From Candidatus Eiseniibacteriota bacterium (GTDB taxonomy: Bacteria; Arandabacterota; Arandabacteria; Arandabacterales; Arandabacteraceae), in contig JAUVJV010000052.1 in NCBI GenBank assembly GCA_030592245.1, forward strand, positions 1 through 9,494: DNA of 9,494 nucleotides, given 5' to 3'. The notes under the pieces are model-generated. The model was given only the letters and a program-made list of their open reading frames with translations, did no database searches and was not told the origin of the DNA. The translations under genes and the position numbers were made by a program. Position 1 is the first letter of the stretch; each line of letters starts with the position of its first letter. Shown here piece after piece: positions 1 through 5,727 of the stretch.

Positions 1-2
1 AT

Positions 3-131
3 GTTACCGAGTGGATCATGAGCTATCCCAACGCCGCCGCCAAGCGCGGAATCAGGCTGGGCATTGACCTGGGCCTGATATCGATGGCCTTAAGAATGAT
101 ACTCGGGATCGAAAGATCCTACATGCAATAG
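3..131 (+). CDS. C-terminal end of an uncharacterised membrane protein (partial, 5' end outside window)
   Basis: An open frame enters from the left edge and ends at a TAG at 129-131, giving 42 visible residues. The tail contains a WIMSYPNAAAKRGIR stretch, then a mostly hydrophobic segment (LGIDLGLISMALRMILGI) and a short ERSYMQ end. The PNAAAKRG and LGIERSY patterns resemble, from memory, the C-terminus of the multi-pass membrane protein that precedes the next two genes in several uncultured bacterial lineages. The stop lies 26 bases before the next gene, so the two are probably co-transcribed. Only the tail is visible, so length, start and function cannot be judged. No ATG is claimed, because the frame is open to the window edge. 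That it is coding is supported by the open frame, the plausible membrane-protein composition and the spacing to the next gene. Confidence 0.6.
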   Translation, partial: VTEWIMSYPNAAAKRGIRLGIDLGLISMALRMILGIERSYMQ

Positions 132-157
132 AAGTGGTATGTAGATAGGAGTGGTAC

Positions 158-985
158 TTGGATTTCATTGAGAAAATAGGCAGGCTCGACCGGCGGATAA
201 TCTTTCTTACCGTCGCGCTCGCCGTGATCCTGCCGCTTTTCTTCCCGCTGGGTCTGCCTATCGAGGTCACACCGCCCGTACAGCAGCTCTACGACGTGAT
301 CGAGGGCCTGCCCGGGGGATCGGTGGTAATGATGTCCATCGACTATGATCCATCTGGAGCTCCCGAGCTTCAGCCCGCCACGCTTTCGATACTGCGCCAC
401 TGTTTCAGGCGGGACTTGAAGGTGCTTATGCTGGGCCTCTGGGCTCCGGGCGTGCCCCTGGGAGTACGGGCCCTGGATGAGGTGGGCGTCGGCGAGTTCA
501 ACAAGGAATATGGCGTGGACTTCGTCAACTTCGGATACAAGCCGGGTGGTGCGGTGACCCTGGTCAATCTCGGACGGGACATACATGACGTGTGCCGGCA
601 GGACATCTATGGTACCGCGGTCGAAGAGCTCCCGATGATGGATGATGTGAAGGCGGCCAATGATATCGGACTGGTGCTTTCGATGTCCATGGGAGTACCC
701 GGGAGCGACCAGTGGATCTGGTACTATCATGCCCGCTACCAGGGCAATCTCGCCACCGCGCAGACGGCCATCGGCGCCCCACGTTATTACCAGTATCTCC
801 AGACCGGACAGCTCGTGGGTCTCGTCGGGGGCATGAAGGGCTCTGCAGAATATGAACGCCTTGTCGATCACATGGGGCTTGCCACGACGGGTATGGATTC
901 CCAGTCGATCGCGCATCTTCTCATAATCGGATTCGTGATCCTGGGTAATATAGTCTACTGGGCGGAAAAGCGGAGGAAGGCTTAG
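158..985 (+). CDS. Two-anchor membrane protein with soluble middle domain, uncharacterised family
   Basis: The protein is 275 aa. The start is a TTG at 158, chosen because AGGAG at 147-151 sits six bases upstream and no in-frame ATG begins the conserved region. Residues about 15-34 form an N-terminal transmembrane helix and about 251-267 a C-terminal one, ending in AEKRRKA. Basic residues lie outside both helices (DRR before the first, KRRK after the second). By the positive-inside rule this places the roughly 215-residue middle domain outside the cytoplasm. That domain looks alpha/beta, with strand-like SVVMMSIDYDP (55-65) and DLKVLMLGLW (86-95), then YGVDFVNFGYKPG (118-130) and GQLVGLVGGMKG (217-228). 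I recognise the sequence type from memory as a conserved hypothetical that travels with its two neighbours, but I know no assigned function. A distant relation to GldG/IFT52-like domains is only a guess. It lies in the same frame as the next gene. Confidence 0.85.
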   Translation: MDFIEKIGRLDRRIIFLTVALAVILPLFFPLGLPIEVTPPVQQLYDVIEGLPGGSVVMMSIDYDPSGAPELQPATLSILRHCFRRDLKVLMLGLWAPGVPLGVRALDEVGVGEFNKEYGVDFVNFGYKPGGAVTLVNLGRDIHDVCRQDIYGTAVEELPMMDDVKAANDIGLVLSMSMGVPGSDQWIWYYHARYQGNLATAQTAIGAPRYYQYLQTGQLVGLVGGMKGSAEYERLVDHMGLATTGMDSQSIAHLLIIGFVILGNIVYWAEKRRKA

Positions 986-988
986 ATC

Positions 989-1630
989 ATGTTGATGACC
1001 ACCGGTCCATGGGTATGGGTAGCGGCACTGCTCACCCTGGCCATCTACAGCTTCCTCTATAAGGACAACCCCGTATACAAGGTAGCCGAGTACATCTTCG
1101 TCGGTCTCTCCGCCGGCTACTGGGCCGCGTTCCTCTGGTGGAACTATGCCTATCCCAACCTCTTCGAGCCGCTTGCCCGGGGCAATTACTGGAACATCAT
1201 CCCGATAGCCATGGGATTGATGATGTTCACGCAGCTGAGCCGCCGCACATCCTGGATGGTGAGGTTCCCGCTTACATTCGTGCTGGGGGTGAGCCTGGGC
1301 CTCCAGATCGTTGCCGCGGTCGAAGGCGACATGGTGCCTCAGCTTGCCGGGACCTTCTCGCCCTTTACCAGGGGCGCCATGTTCAACACCTATGACTTCT
1401 GGACCTCCGTGGGTTATATCGTCCTCCTGGTGGGTGTCCTGGCGACCATCACTTACTTCTTCTTCTCCAAGGAGCACAAGGGCATCCTCGGGGTGAGCTC
1501 CAAGGTAGGGATTTACTTCCTGATGGTAGCTTTTGGTGCTTCCTTCGGTTACACCATAATGGCCCGTATCTCGCTTCTCTTCGGCCGCGTTCATTTCCTC
1601 TTGTCAGACTGGATGCACGTGCTGAAGTAG
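989..1630 (+). CDS. Polytopic membrane protein, uncharacterised family, partner of the preceding gene
   Basis: The protein is 213 aa and starts at ATG 989, three bases after the previous stop, with a GGAGGAAGG Shine-Dalgarno at 972-980. A second ATG at 995 is a possible alternative. I see about six hydrophobic segments, at about residues 6-22, 34-52, 68-82, 93-111, 138-159 and 173-196. The most distinctive motif is SFLYKDNPVYKVAEY (21-35) followed by IFVGLSAGYW. From memory this marks a family of conserved hypothetical membrane proteins found beside the preceding gene in several uncultured bacterial groups. No catalytic motif, transporter signature or cofactor site is evident. The almost absent spacing suggests translational coupling with the preceding gene, and the two products probably act together in the membrane. 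Function is unknown. Confidence 0.87.
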   Translation: MLMTTGPWVWVAALLTLAIYSFLYKDNPVYKVAEYIFVGLSAGYWAAFLWWNYAYPNLFEPLARGNYWNIIPIAMGLMMFTQLSRRTSWMVRFPLTFVLGVSLGLQIVAAVEGDMVPQLAGTFSPFTRGAMFNTYDFWTSVGYIVLLVGVLATITYFFFSKEHKGILGVSSKVGIYFLMVAFGASFGYTIMARISLLFGRVHFLLSDWMHVLK

Positions 1631-1640
1631 GTACTCAAAG

Positions 1641-2015
1641 ATGTTTGAGCTCCCCGATGATGAATTTGCGCAGGTGGTTACCGACGCCGTGGAAAGCCTG
1701 CCGGATGAGTTCAAGTCCAAGCTGAATAATGTGGATGTTGTGGTCGAGGACTACCCACCCCGCAGCGTGCTCAAGAAGATGAAACCAAGGGGCCTCATCC
1801 TGGGGCTTTACCAGGGCATCCCCCCCAAGTACCGGACCTCGCGCTACGGTATCCGGCCCGTGATGCCGGACAAGATAAGCCTGTACAAGAAGAACATCGA
1901 GCAGATATGTTCCACCCGCGAACAGGTCTACGCCCAGATCCGCAAGACCTTGCTTCACGAGATTGGCCACCATTTCTCGCTTTCCGACCCCGACCTTCGC
2001 AACATCGGCTGGTAG
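1641..2015 (+). CDS. Zincin-like metallopeptidase family protein (DUF1025 / PF06262 type)
   Basis: The protein is 124 aa, the usual size for this small single-domain family. Its C-terminus carries HEIGHHFSLSDPDL, with the HExxH zinc-binding and catalytic motif at residues 106-110 and an aspartate at 116 that fits the family's likely third ligand. Family members are typically annotated as 'metallopeptidase family protein' and their substrates are not established. The N-terminal half (LPDDEFAQVVTDAVESLPDEF) is the usual start of the family, which supports the ATG at 1641. There is only a weak Shine-Dalgarno (TAGG near 1628-1631, overlapping the upstream stop), so translation may be coupled to the preceding gene ten bases upstream. 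No signal peptide or membrane helix is seen, so it should be cytoplasmic. The family position usually occupied by glycine after HHF appears as serine here (recalled, not checked). Family assignment is secure; activity is inferred. Confidence 0.9.
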   Translation: MFELPDDEFAQVVTDAVESLPDEFKSKLNNVDVVVEDYPPRSVLKKMKPRGLILGLYQGIPPKYRTSRYGIRPVMPDKISLYKKNIEQICSTREQVYAQIRKTLLHEIGHHFSLSDPDLRNIGW

Positions 2016-2040
2016 GCAAGAGCGGCCTGGAGAAAAGGCA

Positions 2041-3039
2041 ATGGAAGAGAGAATCCGAGAGCGCTACAGCGACGCCATCCTTGAAGAAGCGATGAGCCGT
2101 TACGGGATCGACGCGAACCGGATCAGGTTGCTCGATGGGTTCGAGAGCTACATATATGAGTTCGACCGTGATGACGGCGAATTCATCCTCCGCATCGCCC
2201 ATAGCATCAGGAGGAACGAGAACCTCACCAAGGGAGAGGTCGACTGGATCAACTACCTCGCCCGGGGAGGAGCGTCGGTCGCGCGGGCGGTCCTGTCCAA
2301 ACGCGAGGCGCTGGTCGAGGCAATCGACGACAGCCGGGGTGGTCAGTTCCTGGTGACTGCATTCATAAGGGCTGCGGGACAGCCGCCCCGGAAGGCGGGC
2401 TTGAGTCCTGAGCTATACAGGACCTACGGGAAGATGCTTGGAAAAGTGCATGCGCTGAGCAGGAACTATGAGCCCACCGACCCTGCCTGGAGAAGGCCGG
2501 AGTGGGATGATCCCCGCATGATGGAGATCGACAGGTTTGTACCCGCCTCCGAGCCGCTCGTCGTTGATAGATGGAGGGAGCTGCGCAAGCACCTGGGAGA
2601 CCTGCCCAAGGACCACGATGCATACGGCCTCATACATCAGGATGCTCACGGCGGCAATTTCCTGGTAGATGAGGATGGCGGGATAACCCTCTTCGACTTC
2701 GATGACTGCGTGTATTCCTGGTATGTCTACGACATCGCCATGACTGTCTTCTATCTGGTTAACGGCAGGGACGACGCCCGCGAGTTCACCCGGGAGTTTC
2801 TTTCACACTTCATGCCTGCGTATCTTGCGGAGAACAGCCTCGATACCGCATGGATGGATGAAATACCGGCATTCCTGAAGCTGCGTGAGATAGACCTCTA
2901 TGCTCTGATACACCGGAGCTTCGATGTTGAGAAGCTCGATGATCCCTGGTGCAAGCGCTATATGGATGGCCGGAGAGAGCGCATAGAGGAAGGGCTTCCA
3001 TTCGAGGACCTCGTCGCCCCGGACTTCCACGTCGGCTGA
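2041..3039 (+). CDS. APH-family phosphotransferase (aminoglycoside phosphotransferase / homoserine-kinase-like fold)
   Basis: The protein is 332 aa from ATG 2041, preceded by GGAG at 2029-2032. The frame is open further upstream to an ATG at 1963, but that start would overlap the metallopeptidase gene and adds a non-conserved 26-residue leader, so I reject it. The kinase-like fold is shown by an N-lobe with YIYEFDRDDGEFILRI (37-52), by the catalytic loop IHQDAHGGNFLVD (198-210) with the presumed catalytic Asp201 and metal-binding Asn206, and by the magnesium motif FDFDD (218-222). The family commonly has H-G-D-x-H in this loop; here it reads H-Q-D-A-H, as in a subgroup related to Bacillus YerI-type proteins. 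Such enzymes phosphorylate small hydroxylated or amino compounds with ATP, and the substrate cannot be read from sequence. There is no sign of a resistance cassette. It is the last gene of the plus-strand run, 25 bases after the metallopeptidase. Confidence 0.9.
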   Translation: MEERIRERYSDAILEEAMSRYGIDANRIRLLDGFESYIYEFDRDDGEFILRIAHSIRRNENLTKGEVDWINYLARGGASVARAVLSKREALVEAIDDSRGGQFLVTAFIRAAGQPPRKAGLSPELYRTYGKMLGKVHALSRNYEPTDPAWRRPEWDDPRMMEIDRFVPASEPLVVDRWRELRKHLGDLPKDHDAYGLIHQDAHGGNFLVDEDGGITLFDFDDCVYSWYVYDIAMTVFYLVNGRDDAREFTREFLSHFMPAYLAENSLDTAWMDEIPAFLKLREIDLYALIHRSFDVEKLDDPWCKRYMDGRRERIEEGLPFEDLVAPDFHVG

Positions 3040-3059
3040 TACAGCTTCCGGCAATAGAA

Positions 3060-3104
3060 GTCAGCTCTTGGATTTAGAATTTGATTCAAGATTCAAGAGC
3101 TGAC
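3060..3104. repeat. 11-bp perfect inverted repeat in convergent gap (REP/MITE-like palindrome or terminator)
   Basis: GTCAGCTCTTG (3060-3070) is matched by its exact reverse complement CAAGAGCTGAC (3094-3104). In plus-strand RNA the stem can extend inward to 3075/3089 with two G-U pairs, giving about 16 pairs around a 13-base loop. It is followed by CCCC and, at 3111-3118, TTATTTTT, so it could terminate the plus-strand operon. The CAAGAGCTGACCCC arm also resembles, from memory, dispersed palindromes found near RAYT/REP-type transposases in many genomes. No transposase is present here. The loop contains a tandem GATTCAA GATTCAA (3083-3096). The mobile-repeat and terminator readings are not exclusive. 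Confidence 0.6.
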
Positions 3105-3110
3105 CCCATG

Positions 3111-5018
3111 TTATTTTTCGGTTCTGGTTCGGTCTTTGAGATGCTCGTCCAAGAAATCCACCATCGTCCTGTAGTAGACCAGCCGGTTGTTGATCTTGGA
3201 GATCCCGTGCCCCTCATCGGGAAAAATCAGGGTCTCGACCACGCCGCCATTGGCCTCGATGGCCTCGGCGATCTGCCGGGCCTCCCCTACGGGCACGCGG
3301 CTGTCGTTTTCGCCGTGTACGATCAAGAGCGGCGCTCTTATCCTGTCGGCATGGGTCAGGGGTGAGATCTCTTTGAGGAACTCCTCATCGGTCAGCGGAC
3401 CGTATTCGGCTTCCCTTATGGCGCGGCGGTAAGACTTGGTGTTCTTCAGGAAGGTCACGAAGTTGGCTATTCCCACATTGTCGATGCCGGCGCCAAAGAC
3501 ATCGGGGTAATCGACCAGGGCGGCAAGCGCCATATACCCGCCATAGCTGCCCCCCTTGATACCTATCTTACCGGACCTGGCGTAGCCGTTCTCTACCAGC
3601 CACATGGCCCCCTCGTAAATGTCGCGGACCGAGTCCTTGCGCTTCTTGTAGTCGTCGAGCCCGATGAACTCCCGACCGTACCCCTTGCTTCCCCGGATAT
3701 TGGGTGCGAGTATCCCGTAACCGTGGAGGATCAGATACTGGAAATGCCTGTTGAACGACGGCCTGAACTGGCTTTCCGGGCCGCCATGGGCGTGGATCAC
3801 AAAGGGTATCGGGCCTCCCTCATAGTCCGCAGGCAGATAGAGAAAGGCGGGTATCTCGAGTCCGTCGAAGCTTTCATATCGGATGAGCTCCGGGTCGGAG
3901 AGCAGCGATGGATCAACTCCCGCCATCGTGGAGAAGGTCAGTTTGCTGAGCTCACCGGTGTCCGCATGATACTCCCATATGTCGGGCGCCTCGGAGGGAC
4001 TTGAGAAACTGGCGACGATGGTGCGCGCCGTAGAGACCTGTAAGCCCGAGAGCACTCCAAGCGTCAGGCATATCTCGATCTGAGCGTTCGTCTCCAGGTT
4101 GCGTCCGTAGAGCATGCCATAGCCTTCTATGTTCTCGAGCCAGACCAGGTAAATCCCGTTCCGCGACAGGTCCATCTCCTCGGTTTCCCAGGGAGTGTCC
4201 GGCATCGCGAATTCGATCTTCTCACTCTCCACGTCCAGCCTGGCAACACGTTTCATGCCGTCATCGTTCTTGTTGGTGACGCAGTAGACCGCGCCCACGT
4301 CGTGCGACAGCCTGGCATAATCAAATGTATAGTCGCTCTCATGTTCGGTCAGAAGGGTCTCCCTGCCAGTTTGGAGATCAAGAAGCCAGAGGTTGTTGTT
4401 GGTATTGGATTCATACTTATCGACCAGCAGGTACCTTCCGTCCACCGAGACATCAGACGCGGCCGACCATCCTTCCTTGTCCCAGACGGTCTCTATTGAG
4501 CCGTCCTCGATGTCTATCTTGTAGATCAGGAAGTACATTGGATCGGGCTCATTGGCGCTGAAGTAGACATACTTCTCATCGGGGCTCCATACGACCGAAC
4601 CGTGCCTTACGTCATCGTCTGCCTTAAGCGTGGTCATGACGCCCGATTCGGTATCAATCAAATATAGATCCGACTGCTCGCTCCCACCGACGCTCGCGCC
4701 AACCACCATCCACTTGCCCGAGTAGGAAACCCGGTAGAAGTCTATGCCGTCATCGAAGACGGTGAGCTGGTAGGGCCATCCCGACGGGAGCATCTTGTAC
4801 ACCTGGGTAACACCCGACATCCAGGAGGTGAAGAAGATGAGGCTTCCGTCTTCGCTTATCTGGGGCTTCGAGGCGCCCCCCACTTTCATGAAGGTCTCAA
4901 TCGACGGTATAGCCAGGGAATCCGCACCGGCAAAGCCTGAGGCGACTGCGGGGGAAAGAGCCGTCAGTGAACATAAGAGACAACAGAGTAGGACGGCAAC
5001 ACAAAGTCTGATTGACAT
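3111..5018 (-). CDS. Exported S9 family (prolyl oligopeptidase / acylaminoacyl-peptidase type) serine peptidase
   Basis: The protein is 635 aa. The N-terminus is a classic signal peptide: a short basic n-region (Arg4), a hydrophobic core at about 5-22, and a probable cleavage site after AVA (24-26). Residues about 40-365 contain repeated TolB/PD40-type blades such as WSPDEKYVYFSANEPDP (144-160) and SVDGRYLLVD (191-200), consistent with a beta-propeller gating domain. Residues about 380-630 form the alpha/beta-hydrolase domain, with HGGP (411-414) near the oxyanion site and nucleophile Ser491 in GGSYGGY. The acid is Asp572 in HGENDSRVP and the catalytic histidine is His604 in DEGHG. All catalytic parts are intact and the length is normal. 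The start at 5018 has a strong GGGAGGA Shine-Dalgarno (TCCTCCC at 5024-5030 on the plus strand). It should cleave peptides outside the cytoplasm, probably for nutrition. It is transcribed alone, divergent from the flavin reductase gene. Confidence 0.95.
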   Translation of the reverse strand: MSIRLCVAVLLCCLLCSLTALSPAVASGFAGADSLAIPSIETFMKVGGASKPQISEDGSLIFFTSWMSGVTQVYKMLPSGWPYQLTVFDDGIDFYRVSYSGKWMVVGASVGGSEQSDLYLIDTESGVMTTLKADDDVRHGSVVWSPDEKYVYFSANEPDPMYFLIYKIDIEDGSIETVWDKEGWSAASDVSVDGRYLLVDKYESNTNNNLWLLDLQTGRETLLTEHESDYTFDYARLSHDVGAVYCVTNKNDDGMKRVARLDVESEKIEFAMPDTPWETEEMDLSRNGIYLVWLENIEGYGMLYGRNLETNAQIEICLTLGVLSGLQVSTARTIVASFSSPSEAPDIWEYHADTGELSKLTFSTMAGVDPSLLSDPELIRYESFDGLEIPAFLYLPADYEGGPIPFVIHAHGGPESQFRPSFNRHFQYLILHGYGILAPNIRGSKGYGREFIGLDDYKKRKDSVRDIYEGAMWLVENGYARSGKIGIKGGSYGGYMALAALVDYPDVFGAGIDNVGIANFVTFLKNTKSYRRAIREAEYGPLTDEEFLKEISPLTHADRIRAPLLIVHGENDSRVPVGEARQIAEAIEANGGVVETLIFPDEGHGISKINNRLVYYRTMVDFLDEHLKDRTRTEK

Positions 5019-5050
5019 ATCTATCCTCCCTATTAGAGACTACCAAGGTA

Positions 5051-5090
5051 TTGTTCGGCAAGATTCTACACTCGTATGATTCAAATTCAA
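5051..5090. promoter_or_regulatory. Candidate overlapping divergent sigma-70-type promoters
   Basis: The 99-base gap between the peptidase start and the flavoprotein start can be read on both strands. On the plus strand, TTGTTC (5051-5056) and TATGAT (5075-5080) are 18 bases apart, placing a transcript start near 5087, ahead of ATG 5118. On the minus strand, TTGAAT (5090-5085) and TAGAAT (5068-5063) are 16 bases apart, placing a start near 5056 and a leader of about 38 bases. The -10 boxes are 5/6 matches, while the -35 boxes are only 3/6 and 4/6. The assignment was made by eye and is tentative. Confidence 0.33.
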
Positions 5091-5117
5091 GCGCAATCGG
5101 CGCCGGGAAGCGACATC

Positions 5118-5708
5118 ATGGAAGCTCGGACGATCACAGCCATACTGGGGAGCCCCAGGAGGCGCGGAAACACCGATACGCTGGCCATGGAGTTCCTCAG
5201 GGGCGCTGCGGAGCGGGGCTCCGACCACAGGCTGATTGTTCCCGCAGACCTGGGCATAAGTCCGTGTGACGGCAACAGCCTCTGCGTCAAGAATGGGAAC
5301 TGCATAATCAGGGACGGCATGAACGAGATCTATGAACAGGTCCTCAACTCCCCGTATCTGCTCATAGCGACACCGGTCTACTTCATGGGCCCGCCGGGAA
5401 GCCTCAAGGTCTTCATCGACCGCTTCCAGGCCGTCTGGGCCCGCGGCGCGATACTCAAGACCTTCGATCCCGATAGCGCCCAGCGCAGGGCAAAGCACAA
5501 AGCTTTCGCCATTGTAACGGCCGCGGCTGAAGAGGAGCCCGCCATGTACCGGCCCACGATAAGCATCATCAAGGCCTTCCTCAATGTGACGGGCTTCGAT
5601 TATGCCGGGGAAATTATCGCCACCGGATTGGACGAGCCGGGTGATGCGCTTAAGCGGGAAGACCTGCTGAGGCGGGCTCGCAAAGCTGGAGGGCAATTCG
5701 TAAGCTGA
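5118..5708 (+). CDS. Flavodoxin-fold NAD(P)H-dependent FMN reductase-like protein
   Basis: The protein is 196 aa from ATG 5118, which has GGGAAG at 5105-5110. An upstream in-frame ATG at 5076 would add a non-conserved 14-residue leader, lacks a good ribosome site, and overlaps a candidate -10 box. The N-terminal phosphate-binding loop GSPRRRGNTDTL (11-22) and TPVYFMGPPGSLKVFIDR (85-102) are typical of the NADPH-dependent FMN reductase / iron-sulfur flavoprotein group. Between them lies a cysteine cluster, Cys50, Cys56 and Cys62 (PCDGNSLCVKNGNC). Many relatives have one more cysteine in a C-x-x-C pattern at the start of this cluster, and here that position reads Asn, so an iron-sulfur cluster is doubtful. 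It is probably a cytoplasmic flavin- or quinone-reducing enzyme whose electron acceptor is unknown. It is a single gene ending only 19 bases from the convergent sensor gene. Confidence 0.88.
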   Translation: MEARTITAILGSPRRRGNTDTLAMEFLRGAAERGSDHRLIVPADLGISPCDGNSLCVKNGNCIIRDGMNEIYEQVLNSPYLLIATPVYFMGPPGSLKVFIDRFQAVWARGAILKTFDPDSAQRRAKHKAFAIVTAAAEEEPAMYRPTISIIKAFLNVTGFDYAGEIIATGLDEPGDALKREDLLRRARKAGGQFVS

Positions 5709-5727
5709 TCGGCAGGATGACCGGGAA

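Noticed and set aside
119..1594. A 491-codon open frame on the minus strand
   Set aside because: It lies antisense across two genes that share one plus frame and have good ribosome sites and membrane-protein character. Its translation is rich in His, Gly and Pro without recognisable domains, as expected for a GC-rich shadow.
1963..2040. An upstream ATG start for the phosphotransferase gene
   Set aside because: It would overlap the metallopeptidase gene by 53 bases and adds a non-conserved leader. The ATG at 2041 has GGAG at the right distance.
125..3061. GCAATAGAAGT present at both 125-135 and 3051-3061
   Set aside because: An 11-base match is expected several times by chance in a window of this size, and neither copy shows further similarity nearby.
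5032..5061. TTGCCG/TCTAAT as a promoter for the peptidase on the minus strand
   Set aside because: The -10 box matches well, but the transcript would begin inside the ribosome-binding site, so it cannot serve normal initiation.
5076..5117. An upstream ATG start for the flavodoxin-fold gene
   Set aside because: There is no convincing ribosome site, the extra residues do not look like part of the fold, and the codon overlaps a candidate -10 box.
5709..5727. A terminator or attachment site between the convergent genes
   Set aside because: The gap is 19 bases with no inverted repeat or T tract.
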